Positions 25,195 through 39,106 of a stretch of 64,000 nucleotides of DNA are shown one piece after another (positions within the stretch are counted from its first letter, which is position 1; the number at the start of each line of letters is the position of its first letter). Source of the DNA: Sinohyriopsis cumingii. Lineage: Eukaryota; Mollusca; Bivalvia; Unionida; Unionidae. The notes under the pieces were generated by a model that did not search any database, had not been told where the DNA came from, and saw only the letters and a list, made by a program, of their open reading frames with translations. Made by a program: the position numbers and the translations under genes. The stretch is from assembly GCA_028554795.2 (NCBI GenBank), contig CM068829.1, positions 130,898,016 through 130,962,015 on the forward strand, read 5' to 3'.

Positions 25195-25850
25195 TGAAAA
25201 AAAACAGAGTCTCCTGTTTCCTCGACGAACGACTTTATTTAAATAATTGATATATATAATACTACATTCTAGATATACATCTTATAAAACCTTTGTATTT
25301 AAATTACACGAAATACATATAAAATTACTCTTTTCCTTCGAGTTTTACCATCTTGATACATTTGTATAATTTATGCATATTAGAATATAATACTGATAGT
25401 TAAATCTCGATTAATTTTATGACAGCCAAAGAGTATGAAATTCAATAGTTGCGATTAATGCAACAATCATTTTAAAGAAATGTATTTTACTAAATTTAAA
25501 ATAGAATATTAATATGGAATAGGTTACTAGACATTGTTCTTTATTACTTAAAGAGTATTGATTTTCAGGTTAAATCTAAACATGAAGTTGATAACGAACT
25601 CGTCTTTTCCAATAATATTTACCACAAATACAAATGAATATAAATTCTTTAAAACAATTAAACATTCCATTACAATAATGATTATAATATAAAATAGAAG
25701 GAACTCAGAAAAATGTTGCAAAAATATGAACGTTACCGTTAAAATCTCAAATATTAAAAAGCGCGTATTCTTTAAAGACGTTTACTAACACTGACGATTC
25801 TTACCTGTAAGAAAAAACAGAGTCTCCTGATTCCTCGACGAACGACTGAT
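25195..25850. repeat. Direct repeat pair around 620 bp of AT-rich DNA
   Basis: A segment of about 35 bp (ACAGAGTCTCCTG, TTCCTCGACGAACGACT) occurs at 25202-25233 and 25813-25846 in the same orientation with one or two differences. The DNA between is very AT-rich and non-coding. Both could be ends of a short element, but no target duplication was identified. Confidence 0.4.
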
Positions 25851-26640
25851 TTTGCGCAATCCTGCGCTCAATTTATACGCAATATTGAACGTATGCCCAT
25901 TGCCAAATATGGACACACGTCTAGTTTTCTTGCGTTCGTTCGTCTTGAATCAGAACGAGGCTACCGCCTCCCCTCACAGAAACTGACTGTTGACTACGTT
26001 ATCAGGCAGACAATCCTGCCACATCAGCTTACTTACTCAGAGAGAATTTTTGGAATTCGCAAGTTCCGCAATCTCCACAACTTACCGAGTGTAATTTTTT
26101 GTGACTTCACGATACAAGAGAACTGTATAGTGCAAGGGAGTTTTACCTTTGTTCATAAGAGCGCAATCTTTATTAAAATAGTATATAGTTGTAAAACAGA
26201 AATAAATGAAATTAATCTCAATATATTTTAGAAGAAAATTACTTTCAATATAATTTAATGCAAAATTACTTTTAACAACACTTAGAAAACATTTCAATCT
26301 TACTACTTTTACTAAAATGTTCTGTCCTAATATGAGCCTGATTTACACATATTATTTAAGCGATCTTGCTTCTGATTGGCTGAGGTTGTTACCACACTGC
26401 CGACCATAGATCTGATATGTGTTTTATCAAACTTGAAATGTGGACTTCAATCATCAAGTTTTCAGATGAATTCGACAATAAGCAAGATCCACTTATATTA
26501 ATAAGGTAAGCTTTCACATTATTCACTCGGCTGATTGCCACTCTTTAGACTACAGTTTTAATTCAGATACGATCATACTTGACCATAGGCTTATTGTAGC
26601 AGGATCTCAGAATTTTGGTATAGAGTTTGATCCATTCACA
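25851..26640. other. No gene recognised
   Basis: One 112-codon plus-strand frame (25893-26231) has no recognisable motif and no splice or poly(A) context, so I do not call it a gene. Confidence 0.4.
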
Positions 26641-26698
<58 letters not shown>

Positions 26699-26980
26699 AT
26701 TTTTAACAAGTTTCCAGTCATATCGCTACGATGACTGCAGTGTGGCAGTTTATAGTGATGTCTAACACTAGGGCATCATGCCACAGACATGTCTCACCCA
26801 GCAACATTATCCTATCACCAGGCCTACCAGTCCTAATACTAACCTCTTAATGCTGATCGCCAGTCGAGGCAGCTATTTTTATCATTTTTACAAGTCTTTG
26901 GTATGCCTCGGACCGGATTTGAACCAGCGACCTCCCGCATCCGAGGCGGTCGCTTTAATCACTAGGCCAACGGAGCGGTC
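26641..26980 (-). mobile_element. tRNA-derived SINE with (CA)/(GA) tail
   Basis: This is a minus-strand copy of the SINE at 28552. The tRNA-like head is at 26900-26978 (GGCCTAGTGATTAAAGCG as A box, GGTTCAAATCC as B box). The body has TTAAGAGG and CACTGCAG-like segments. The 3' tail is a (CT)n(AC)n run at 26641-26692. Confidence 0.8.
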
Positions 26981-27540
26981 ACATCAGTGAGGTAATCTAT
27001 CATCTAATTGGATGAGCTTGATACATTCTATAAACTGTATTTCTGACCAAATTGTGATCAGACTTACTAAATAGGCTTATCTTATCAAGACATATGGGTG
27101 AACATTTATGGACGGATTAATAAACGGACACATATGTGGTCTGATTGAAATGGAAAACAGACAGAAAAAGACCAATTAAAAGCACATTAGACAACAGACG
27201 CTGATACTGATGGAGCAGAGGTAACTAATTCTGCATCCATTCGTTGATTTCGTTATAGAGTAAACCTGATTTGTTCAACAAATGAATTTTTAAACAAGTC
27301 GGTTCATGAACACTTATTTAAGAAACATTTCGAAGGCTCCATCGGTGTAATATTTCCACCTTTACCAAGGTTTAGTTGCCTTTTTAATTAAATGCCAATC
27401 CTTTCTCCCTCTTGCTCTCCCCTTCTCTACCGCATCCCCCCTCCGGGTCAATTTATGTTAAACCTGGACTAGAATAAAACTGACAGACAAACAATTAAGT
27501 TGAAATAAATATATGTTAAATCAGATATTAAATGAATTGC
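26981..27540. other. No gene seen
   Basis: Unremarkable AT-rich DNA between a SINE and a LINE 3' fragment. Confidence 0.5.
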
Positions 27541-27830
27541 CCACTGAACTTAGACACAAAGACATAGTGATCCCATTCAAGAGTGCTCTCAAAACTCACC
27601 TATTTCCACTGCAAGAACAAACTTAAAGACCTAATAATGTTTCCTACCTTAAATATTCTCAGTATGATTTTTTATGTTTTCTAATTTCATGGTGTTTGTT
27701 TTTGTAATCATATCATTATAAGTTTTTATCTTATAGGTGTTGTCTAATGTTGTAAAGCGCTTAGAGCTTCTAAAGATTAGGCACTATACAAAGTCCTCAT
27801 TATTATTATTATTATTATTATTATATAATT
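27540..27830 (+). mobile_element. LINE 3'-end fragment
   Basis: In reverse complement this matches 19515-19810: TTCAAGAGTGCTCTC, CACCTATTTCCACTGCAAGA, GTAAAGCGCTTAGAGCTTCT, and the terminal CAAAGTCCTCATTATTATT simple tail. This is a typical 5'-truncated insertion in the opposite orientation to the long copy. Confidence 0.8.
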
Positions 27831-27844
27831 AAATCAAATAACAT

Positions 27845-27849
<5 letters not shown>

Positions 27850-27927
<78 letters not shown>
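27850..27927. repeat. (AT)n-(AC)n microsatellite
   Basis: An AT run passing into AC repeats. Confidence 0.95.
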
Positions 27928-28551
27928 AACACATACACATACACATTATCTCAGCATGCAAAAACCAAATCAGTACATGCTAGCCCCTATTGGAACGGTT
28001 TCAAGGTCACGACTTTCAACACATTGATTCTTACCTTCTTGGAAACGGCTACTGGGTCATGACTTCATACCACTGATTGACATACCCACGCTACATTTAA
28101 TGGTCACTTATGGAAATAACGGCAACATAATAGCCAGAGGCAGAAAATGGCAAGACATAGCTTTCCGCGGATCTATATTTTTTATTTTTTATGAAAAATG
28201 TCCGCCAAAAAATTTAAATGAAATTTGAGACGTTAAATATGAGTAGTGATTTCATGTGCAATTTGATAAAATGTACAATACTACCTTTACATTTCTTCAT
28301 GACAAACAGTAAGGTAAAGAACTGACACGTACTTTAAGAAGAAAACAACAGCAACAAAAAGCACGGTAATTTCATGAATGAACAGGAAGAATAAAATCTT
28401 GTCACAGGTAACCAATAACAGCATGCATTTTTAGTCAGTGTTTTTTTCATTAACTTAATTATATTTATTTATTTATTTATTTTTCTAAAATACAGCACTC
28501 GAAATAAAAAAAGACGGTATAGAGAAGATGATCACTAGATTAGATCAACCG

Positions 28552-28881
28552 TTCCGGTGGCCTAGTGGTTAGAGCGTCCGCCTCGGATGCGGGAGGTCGT
28601 GAGTTCGATTCCTGGCTGAATCATAACAAAGAATTACAAAAAATGGTACGAACAGCTGCCTCGCTTGGCGCTCAGCATTAAGAGGTTAGTGTTAGAACTG
28701 GTCGGCCTGGTGTCAGGATAATGTGACTGGGTGTGACATCATGCTACATGTCATTGGCATGATGTCCCAGTGCTAGACATCACTATAAACTGTCACACTG
28801 CAGACATCGTAGCGATATGACTGAAAAATTGTTAAAGCTACGTTAAAAATCCAAACGACACACACACACACACACACACAA
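28552..28881 (+). mobile_element. Full-length tRNA-derived SINE
   Basis: The tRNA-like head has GTGGCCTAGTGGTTAGAGCG (A box, 28557-28576) and GAGTTCGATTCC (B box, about 28602-28613). A body of about 200 bp contains CATTAAGAGGTTAGTG, TGGCATGATGTCCCAGTGC and GTAGCGATATGACTG. The 3' end is GTTAAAGCTACGTTAAAAAT followed by (CA)n. It is a Pol III-promoted element mobilised by LINE machinery. Relatives lie at 8256, 26641 and 37215. Confidence 0.85.
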
Positions 28882-28903
28882 GATTATATCAACTATTTTA
28901 CAG

Positions 28904-29256
28904 GCTGGACTAGATAACGCCGCTGAAGCGTGGAACACGCACCGCATTCGAAGTAATCGGACTATATGACTACCTTGCGACAAGCCCGTATTGCTGCATA
29001 TATATTGCCACATCTCTATGGACTCGATAATTTAATCTGCCAGGTAGACAATTTAGATACCGATGTCTGTGAGGAAGAATGCCTAGCAAAATATGACTTG
29101 CCTTGTGACGAGGATTTATACAAGTTGTGCCTGATTCTGATGGACGAGAATGACTGGAACCAGCCAGTAGATCCGTATGAGTCTGTAAATTTGTACCAGG
29201 AACTGACAGCATGTGTAAAAAAACATTCTATAAGAACAACACCATTTATCAAATAA
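28904..29256 (+). pseudogene. Terminal exon of integrase-core-domain gene, frameshifted
   Basis: After a plausible splice acceptor (AACTATTTTACAG at 28891-28903) the sequence reads WNTHRIRSNR, then after a frame change near 28964 MTTLRQARIAAYILPHLYGL, C-EEEC, LPCDEDLYKLCLILMDEN and a final LYQELTACVKK. The order (W-N-x-H-R-I-R, P-x-L-Y-G, V/C-x-E-E-C, P-C-D-x-x-x-x-x-L-C) fits the C-terminus of invertebrate proteins carrying a retroviral-type integrase core. The TGA and frame break show it is non-functional, unless the break is a sequence error. The SINE with its CA tail lies just upstream, in the putative intron. Confidence 0.55.
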
Positions 29257-31898
29257 ATTATTTGCGGACTACAAACTTTATTCAGTCTTGTATATCCATC
29301 GTTTAGATTGCATTTTATATAGATTTATTGTACAAAGATGCACAAAGTATCTTTATATGTAGTTACGGTCCTTTAAAGGTGTCTTTGAGATAAATCTACA
29401 GCATATTTCCGTAGCAAATTCGATGTATGACAAATTGTAGATACACAATGAATCGTGTAACCCTAGTGTCCGTCGCCGTTTCGAATTACCGGTTTTCATC
29501 AGCTGATAATAGGTAGTTAAATCGACCAATAACTTACAGCTTTCTTACGCTGGAAACCTTACTTTGGATTTGTTGTGATGTTGTTTTAACGTATGTGTAT
29601 TTGTTATTTGCCTGTCACATGTGAATATATCATGTGACTATTATCACGGTTCATACAACGCTCCGAATTACAAAATGGATAGAATGAGTCCGTGTGATAT
29701 CAAGCACAAATTTAACAGACGTGTAAGCGAACAGGATAAGCAGTCTCCAGATGCAGTCAATACAGCGTTGAATAAATCTTTTCATAGCGTCGCAAGATCG
29801 CTGATTAAAACTTCATTGATGTACATATAAAGAATCAAGACCCAATGGCATATTTCCCCTCTATTAATGTTGTATTCATGCGTAATATTCTTCTTACATA
29901 TGGGGCGAGGTTAACTCAGTAGTGTAGTACAGTGCCTAACTCGTGAGTAAAGAGTCTCAAATTTGAATCTGGCCTTGGCCAGCCTAAGTCGGCTACTGCA
30001 AAACTCGTGTGCAAATGGTTTTAAATTTGAACCCAGCATGGGGTAGCCAAGATAAGCTTTTGTTGCAAGTTCTTGGTAAAGACACTTCACTATTGTCTAT
30101 ATTCTTTAAAACGGTCTATAGTGAGTAAATGGTATACAAATTTGGCAGAAATTTGTTCTTAAATATGACCTCCAGAGTAGTTGTTGTTAAAAGTAATTTC
30201 CTTTTTTTTTTTTTTTTTTTGGCTGGGGAAGGTCTCTTCTCCAAATTCAGCTCCATACGATAAACTCATGTCTTGTTCCAGTCTTTAAACCATCGCCGAA
30301 TCCGTGATAATTGCAAATCTGCCATTAGTCTTCCGCTTAAAGAATGCTCCAAAGATAATGAGCATATTTCATTTAATTCTTCCCTTCTTTATTTAGAACT
30401 AGTAAGGGACATGATAAAGGGAAAAATACCCCTGGAACTCGAAAAGGTTTGTGTAAACCACATCATTGTGAACCTGTACATTGGTCATTGAAACGATTTT
30501 GTAACAAAATGTTAATTTACACGCTCCTAGAAAAGCGCTGCAACTGTAATTACTAAAACTCAAAATCTAGATTATATACATTTCAGAATTGTAAGTTAAA
30601 TTGGCATTGGATGCATTTTCTGATAGTTGTATATATTAAAACTTAAGTTTAAAGATAAGCATATGATTATGTGAACAAATAAACAACGTCAGTGATAAAT
30701 TGCACTAAGGTGAAGCCAGTGAAAGCTTGGACAGGTTGTAAGAAATTATTTTGAAAAATTTTCTGCCGTTTCTTTTTTTATCTATAACGCTACTTTTTAA
30801 AGTTTACAAATACCTTAGAAGTTTTAAATATTTTAACAATAAACGATGATAGAATTTAAATTGTTTATTTATAGTTGTCATAATCTGTAGCTTGCGCCTC
30901 TATCAGACAATCTATGCTAAACTAGCAACATCAATTGGAAGTCGCAAAATATTTACAAATCGGCAACAAAATTGAAAAACTCGTTGCTATAAGCGACTTG
31001 AATTCTGGCGTTTGAATTGTAATTTGCAAAGTTTGTCAAAATATATTTCGAAAGTATTACAGCTCTTCATATAAATTGTGGATAATGAAATGCTCTCTTA
31101 GAGCGGCACCTCGCTTGGTACAGTATCTGACTTGTAATCCAGGGCATGCAGGCTCGATACAAGCCCAAGTCAGCCCTAGCCGGTAACTAGGGTGTATCCT
31201 TATTCCGTTTCCCCTGGTAAGATTTAATCTTAACGTGTTCATGTGAAGTAAAAAAAACTCACAAATACAAAGACGTACACAACACAAACAAATTAATGTC
31301 TTTCTGTATCCGGTTTCCATGGCATAATTATTAAGACTGCTCCTTCAGAGCGCAGTCATACAACTTGATTACGAACTCTTCATTGATAAAGACACCAAAA
31401 ACCACGCCATACCACTGGCCCATAAATAACGTGTCCTTTTAAACAAATGATATAGCTCACATAGCACAGTATTTCAAGCACTTTCCAAGGGATTTATACA
31501 TGCGTTGGTCTCGTACAAGAATCTTTCAGGCTTTAAATAGTTATGAAAAGGAAGTGGTTGTTTCAAATAGTTATGGGAGGAGGGGGGTTGCTCTATCTTG
31601 TAATAGACCCACATATCAGCTAACTCAATGACAAAATACGCAACCATTATTCCCTGGGATTTGTCCCATGATGATGTCCCAGCTGAGGAGGTCCTTGACT
31701 TTTTCTAAGAGTGTCGTTTATATCAAAACTTCTTCATTTGTGTTAAAAGAATTTTACCCATTTTAATCTTTAATTTTGTTTTCGGCGACTTTTTAAAAAA
31801 ATACTTATACTCCTAGTGCTCAGCCTTTCAGCCCAAACATGTGTAAAATATTGAAATCACTAGCTATACATGACAAAGGCAACATAACCATCCTCGTC

Positions 31899-31932
<34 letters not shown>

Positions 31933-34900
31933 TACTGTATGTTTAGCACAGTTTGTTCCAAATATTCAAGTCATTTTCTACAGTAATTCTGTTTTTAAAT
32001 TAGTTCAGCGCTATTGATACGGTCAGACAATAGATCTTCAGGCGGGCGTTCTAACAAGTGGATGAATGTAAGTTTCGCTTAATACCCAGAATCATTGGGT
32101 TACTTTATACATAAAGCCAGACAAAGCTATAAAACATATTTATTGGAATCCTTAAACATTGAGAAAAAATCAAATTTTCAAAGCAAAATATTAAAAATAA
32201 ACAAATAATTAAAATATTGTGAGAAATGAAAATGATTTTTAAGTAACTGCGATACATATTGAAAAGAGGCAATATTTATTTTATATGGATCACCAAACGG
32301 TGAATTCGAATGTCGGTAACATAGCTCGAAATGAATGACATTCCATTTTCACATTTCATAAGCACATATATTTGGCCCTTATCCACTAAAAAAAAAAATG
32401 GTTTAACAGCATGCATCCAATTTACCTGCCGAGTATGCACGATATATTCTTACAAAGCAAGAGAAGCAAAATGATGCGTTCGATTAACCAATTTGTGTGT
32501 TTGCCCTGGTGATTATTTCACCAAATAGGTCAAACTGTCAGGTAATTATATTGCAGTTTAATTCTACCTACTGTTGCTACGCACTGATAGCAGCCCTGAA
32601 ACTAGTGGTTGGGACAGTTTGGCCTATGGTGACCCATTAATTGTTATGTATAATGCTACAATTAATTTAACTCATTAACCCCGCGCGCCACGTTTACGTC
32701 TCCTGAAGTTGTGCCCTACTTCTGAGCTCTGTACCGTCAAAATCATTTCAGATATACCAAAGTGGGTAGTACGACAGAAAAGTAAAAGTAGCTCTACAAT
32801 GATACTAAATGATCTACGAACATTACAACATACGGTGGGAAAAAAACTTATTATGACACACGAGTGTTTAATGCCAGAAATGACATATTTCTGGAATCCG
32901 TGTTTGTGTCCGTTAATTTGCCTCTCTGGCCTGAGATCTTAAGGGGGCGCTCTACAGATAGCATGAACTTCTGAGCGAGTGTAGATTGTAAGGTGAAGTT
33001 GTTCACATCTGAAACATGAACAATGGAAAGAATATTGGCATATCTCTATGTTACTTACATGTATGGTGGCTGAAATTTCTTTGGATATTGTACTTCTGGA
33101 AATTGAAAATGATCGAAGCTAATTAAAATTACTGCTCCATTGTGCCAAAAAAATGAGCCTGAAGTAGTCTAAATAACATTATCTTTGGCATTTATTGAAA
33201 TAGGAAAAATGAATTTTTCCAGACTAGACAATATCAGCTTCTGAAAGAGTAATTAATGAATTACCAAATATATAAAATGTAAAAAAAAATCTGTTAATTA
33301 TGAGTTGCACATCAGTAAGGCCAAGCTGTATATTCTATAGCCCATCAATCATACACCAAAATAATGAGAATTAAAGGTTCTTATAACAGTACATAAGATA
33401 CGCAAGGTCTTTTTAAATAGTCACCATAACGAGTGAGGAAAATTGGGGAAAATATTTTTCTTTAAAAATCTAACCCTATGCAAAATATGAGACTGTAGAG
33501 CACCAAAAAGCTGACCGATCTGAACTCCAAACGTGAGCCAAAAACAACGTCGTTTTATACACCCAGGCATCCGACTAAACGAAAATCACTCGGCAGCAGA
33601 TGTATCTGATGTATTCTGCAGTAACTCCAAACACGCGTTTCTTATCCCAGTTTCAGGCGAAAATGAAAGGAATCCCCTGGGGTTAACGAGTTACGCATTG
33701 ATATTGCTGCCATTGAATAAATATGTGATTACGTCTGCTGCTATGAAAATACGGCGTTTCGATAAAACCTATTTGAGCAGTCTTACCATGTAAGACACCT
33801 ACTTAAATATTTAAATTGTTCGGGTCGACCAAAACCAACATAAATATCAGGGTAGACATCTTGCATTGTAGGACTACTATTTGAGAAGCTGAAAAAGTGA
33901 AAGATAATCAGTCGTAATTTAACAAACAACAAGAAACCAGTTGAATAAAATAACTGATAATTACAAATGATAAAATTCAGTGGGCATTTGTTGACTTGAA
34001 CTAAATCAAAATTAAGATGATTAGGTTTACATAAAGGTTCGAGACTTCCACAAATCATATGAGATCAGTCGATAAAAACATGTATGTATACTGAACCCAT
34101 GAATCAGAAACATGTCAATCTTCGACAATATGTTTATAATCATCCCACCCAAATAAATTGGTGCATCAGTGTTAGTAAAACCAGATATGTTTAAAAAGTA
34201 GTTTCCATTGATGTTTAGACTGAAAAAAGGCATGTGTATTCCATGACACAGATGATGTGATTGAAGTATTAGAAGAATTTCCAAAAAGGAAAATATCCAT
34301 CAAACAATTATGGAAACTGCCGAAAAAGTGTTGCTCCAGGAACCAATGTTTGTTGTTGACACTTGGGCACATCACCTCACGATGATGGGTTTGATATCTG
34401 CAGAGTTAGAAATAATGCACGAAAAATGCAAACCAACATCAAAAAGGGTCATCGGTATGATCAGTTTCCCTTCCAACAGTACTAAAGGTCAGAACAGTAT
34501 CAAAGTGTCTGTGTAAGTTTGTGAAGGAGCTAGAAGCAAATTCCAGGAACTCACTGATCCACTTCATACAGACATAATTATAGCTGCAGTTTTAGACCAA
34601 ACTACCAACACATGTGCCTACTCCAAAGATGTTTTGAACCTAAATTTTTGTCATGTTTGTTTTCATACTGATATGCTTTGGTTCATATTCAGGATGAACT
34701 GCTTTCATAGTTACACCGTAAATGACCTAGACATTCGCTGTATCCTTTGCCAATGATCAGAAAAACCAATATTTATGACCTGAATAATTTTGGATAAAAA
34801 GATAGCTACCTAGTGACCCATTGTTCTTTGGGCTCAGTTTGCAACTACAAATAAACATTTATTTCTCTCTTCATTTAATGGACTAGGAACTTTAGATCCC

Positions 34901-37214
34901 TGCAATGACTTCAGAAAATGTGCAAAATGTATTTTCTTATTATTAAAAATTGTTTCATGCATTTTGTATAGATATATATGTATCTATGTCAAGCTATGCA
35001 CAAGGTATTTGAGAATTGCATTTTGAAGGAGTAATATTAACTTTTTTATATTTAGTTTAGTCTCATTATTACATATTTATATTTTTCCACCGTAAATCCT
35101 AAGATATTATAACAGGAGCTGTCCATAAATTCAATCTAAAAATAACCTGTCCTCAAAATGTCTGACTTTTTGGAGATACAAAGTTCCGTTCCTAACAAAG
35201 GCAAATTTGCAACAATGTAAACTGTGGAAACATTTCTCATTACACCCTAAACTAAATAGATGTAAGGTATTCATACATTTGAACAAGTAAATAAAAGAAA
35301 GACATTTAAAACATGTATTCAAATTATTTCCTATGTATGGCAATTTCGAGTAAATCGTCTCCAAATGAGCGTTTGAATTCACATCACTCAGATTTACTCC
35401 CAAATAGAAGCACAATCCAAGCGAACAAAAACACAGATGAACTACTATCCATTATGTCAATGTCATGTATCCTTGTTTTCAAAAACTGAGAAGAAAATTA
35501 AAGACTGAGACTACACTTAACGACACTTCGTCAAGTTGGCTAAGGGGATAAATGTCATATTTATAACTCTATAAATTAGCGTTAACAATCATCTAACTAG
35601 CAGCCCAGAAGTTTATACATATTAAGCTAGAGATTTGTTAGATGTGTCAATTCCACACGAAGTAAATGTGCTGTAAGCAGGGACGGACGCGTCTTGACTC
35701 AGTTGCATGTGTGTTGCTGTTCTGTTATTGAATGTTTGGAATCATAATAAGGGATAAATATGAACTCTTTTAAATGAAAATATCGAAAGACTCCATGGAA
35801 TATCACGTTCATTTCATTTTTAGTACAGTTAAGAGAATGTGATTGCAGTTTGAAAAGTGGTCGAAATCACAGTATGATTTTGCTGTGTGTATTCAAGTTT
35901 TAGACCCCATGATATAGCTGATGTAATTAGAATTTGCATAACTAACTAAAAACGTATATTATGAATACATTCAAAATGCAAAAATTTAAGTATATTTTTG
36001 CCGTTCTTATTACAAACTAAAGAAGACATGTTTATATTTTGTCACTTGAATGCTCTTTGTAGGAACCCCAGCTATGTCATGACCTGTATGGCTTCTATCG
36101 CTAGCCTAAATCCGAAATATTGTATCAAAAAACATTAATGTGGAAAATTGCAAAGCAGCTGGTTTGTGACAGTCCATTCAACCAAGGGAGATAAGAATTC
36201 TTCGTAGCCTAAGCTTATTGGCTCTGAGGCCCTTGCTTTTCTAACAAACCCTTCAGTTGCATTTTTTCTCGAATTATTTAGTACTTTGACGTATAAAATT
36301 GTACGTCTCTGGTAGATTTGCGATAGCCCTTGACCTAAATATGCTGTGCTACTTATATATACACTACAGAGCACTAGTCATAGTCTGAAACATTCCATTT
36401 ACGAAACTTTATCAATATTTCTCCTAAATAACTGTTTTAATGATTAGAATGATACTTTCAATACTGCGTTTCTCACGTTTGTTGTCAACATCATTCGTTT
36501 GCTTCTTGGAAAATTTCAATTGTGACTCAACGAACTCGTCCACATCGTTCATGTCATCATATCTACTTTCAAATGGACGAAACAGCTTCTTTAGTTCATC
36601 CAAAAACAAATCTAATAAAGTAAAAACTAAAGCGTCTACTACATGTGTGTACATGTTTGTTTTTTTTTACAAAGTAGTTCCTAATGCACTGAACTATATT
36701 TAAACGTACGTGTTGTGTAGTATTAATATATTCAGTATCGCAAAATACTGAACGATTCTGACAATTCTCAACGTATAAAAAGTATGAAAAATGTTACAAG
36801 TCCAATACGTTGCGTAATAACAAGATAAAGTTACAATTTCAGGGAAACTAGAATATCATATAGTGTTCGTGTTATTTCGACTGCATATTACTATATATTG
36901 TCTGTATTTTAACTTGTAGGAACCATTCCCATGGTGTTCCCTATTATGTAACATTATATAATTATTAACACAAGGCATTAGTTTACAGCTCTCTAATTAG
37001 ATATAAATTGTGAGATAAGAAGCTATTCGGTAAGGATGACTGACATTTCAGAAAGATACCTTGTCGATTATTTCTTAACATTAAATAGTGTTACAGATTA
37101 ATAACTCTTCAGAGATACTGTTATGTCGTACGACCTTGACCCCCTCTTCAAGACCGCTTTTTTTCAGGTACAGGTTAAACTGCTTGCACGGGTTACGGGA
37201 CCATGCCGTGTTAG
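29257..37214. other. No gene recognised; scattered decayed repeats
   Basis: About 8 kb of AT-rich DNA. It holds a poly(T) tract at 30201-30220, a (GA)n run at 31901-31929, and many short ORFs without recognisable domains, including those at 32709-32942, 33533-33793 and 34027-34516. I cannot support any as genes. Confidence 0.45.
31101..31170 (+). mobile_element. Degenerate tRNA-like SINE head
   Basis: GCTTGGTACAGTATCTGACT followed by TGTAATCCAGGGCATGCAGG and CTCGATAC resembles the A-box, anticodon and B-box arrangement of a tRNA-Thr-like head. The B box is degraded. A similar, weaker segment lies near 29905-29975. Confidence 0.35.
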
Positions 37215-37507
37215 CAGTTAAAACAATTTTTCAGTCATATCGGTACGATGTCTGAAGTTTGGCAATTTATAGCTTTGTCAAGCATGGGGCATCATGCCGA
37301 AAACATGTAGCGTTATGTTCCGCCCAGTCGCATTATCCTGACATCAGGAAGTCCATTCCTTACACTGGCCTCTTAATGCTGAACGCCTAGCGAGGCAGCT
37401 GTAAGTACCATTTTTTAATAGTCTTTGGTATGACTCAGCCGGGGTTTGAACCCGCGATCTCCCGCATCCGAAGCGGACGCTCTATCCACTAGGCCACCGG
37501 AGCGGTA
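37215..37507 (-). mobile_element. tRNA-derived SINE
   Basis: A minus-strand copy of the SINE at 28552. The head is at 37437-37505 (GGCCTAGTGGATAGAGCG, GGGTTCAAACCC). The body has TTAAGAGGCC-like and CATGATGCCCCATGC segments. The tail TCGTACCGATATGACTGAAA ends near 37228 without a CA run. Confidence 0.8.
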
Positions 37508-39100
37508 GTTAAAGCAGTATACGATAATCTAAGTTTAATCACGCGCTAATATTAAAAACTGCACTTTTCTGCAGTGTTTTAAAGTTAATTTAGACATTTA
37601 ATTGGCACGATGTGCTGAAAGATCCCGCAGATGCAAATAATTTACAATTTTCTGCTTCTATCATATTTCATTTCCTATGTTCATTTCTCACCGTAAATCA
37701 GTAAGTATTCATTTTTTCCCCGTAAATCAATAACTCTTCTTTATTTAATCTGAATGTGAGAGACAGATTAAATGTGGTAAAATCGCTTACTAAATTCATA
37801 TGTAAATCTCAATGAGAAGATCATCTAAAATTATTCATATAGCGACGAAAATAAGGCTGTATTTTGGCGGTGCTCTGATGCAGAACAAGTCTTGCTTTGA
37901 TAATTCGTCGTGGTCATGTGACGTGAGAGAGCCGAGCAAATTATAACCGGGTTAACACCCATTTAAAAAGAAGTAAGATAGCTGAAATGGTGCCATGTTT
38001 AACAACCTGGTGGATAGGAAATCGCCACAGTTTTGTTTGGTCTCACATGTTTTCGCAAGTGTCTTTGGTTTACTAATTCTCGGTTGGAACAGACACGTTT
38101 GGACTAATCGCAAAATCAGACCCTAGTTCGTTAAGCCTTCTGTCCTCATTTATGATGATTTTACGACAACGTTATGCACTAGATAAAGCATACACGAAAG
38201 GGCATTTTTCCTAACAAAAGCCGATGTGTAAGACGATGTTCATGATGGGGAGAATTTCCTCTCATTGATGAAGTTTATGTTTAAAAATCAATATTTTATT
38301 TTGATAATGTCCTGGTGGTTCAAGATAATTTCCTCGTTTCCGAAACTCTTGCTATTTGCTTGATCAGTTATTTATTAGTCATAAGTCTCCTGTTGTCATT
38401 TGTATTCCTCACTAATTATGGATAAGCAAGGTTTCCATGATTTGTTTCATCTGAAGACACTAGCGTTAACGAGGATGTTGTTGCCTCAGAACGCATATGA
38501 GCGTTCTTACGATATGCCGTGGCTGAAATGTAGACGATATTTTGGGTACGACTTCAGTGATTGCTTCTTATATCAAGAGTGATAATGCAATAAAAAATAT
38601 GGTGACTACTAGTGTTGCTGTTGCAGGTATTCTTCCGGAAGAGAATTACTTTAATTTACCTTTGGCGGTAGTACCACATTCACCTCCTTCTCCATTATTA
38701 ATACTGTTTGATGATTCCAGACAGTGTTTTTGCGACGTCAGAACAAAGTATTTGTTGAACAACAAGAGCAACAGCATAGACGACAAGAAACAACAACAAC
38801 GAAGGAAACGAGAAATCAACAATAAGAGAAAGTGAATAGGAAAAGTTTGAACTGTGAGAAGAAGGAACAGAATGATAACAAAATGTCTGTTATAAGATAT
38901 TTTGGCACAGTTAACCAAAACTAAGAGAAATGTATGCAGACCTCTTTAATTCAACCAATGAGAACTTGACCATCACGATCCAAGTCTTCTAAATAGTCCA
39001 TGATTACATTGCATACCAATACGGAGGTGCCATCAGCAGCAGTTACTACTAGTACTACCACTGCAACAGCAGAAAGAAATCATCTTAGTCGTGGAAAACG
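37508..39100. other. Host flank left of the Polinton, no gene supported
   Basis: AT-rich. Plus-strand frames at 38400-38582, 38542-38835 and 39000-39191 have no recognised domains, and the last runs into the Polinton TIR. A Gln/Lys-rich stretch near 38780-38830 looks low-complexity. The end of this flank supplies the target duplication. Confidence 0.45.
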
Positions 39101-39106
39101 ATTAAG
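39101..39106. repeat. Left target-site duplication ATTAAG
   Basis: ATTAAG immediately precedes the left TIR. The same hexamer follows the right TIR at 59236-59241. Polinton integrases generate 6-bp duplications. Confidence 0.9.

Noticed and set aside
28557-28620. Functional tRNA gene
   Set aside because: The acceptor stem does not pair and the sequence continues into a SINE body with related copies at 26641 and 37215.
32676-33690. Possible piggyBac-like element (TTAACCCC ... GGGGTTAA)
   Set aside because: Only about four terminal bases match beyond TTAA; no longer inverted repeat or transposase.
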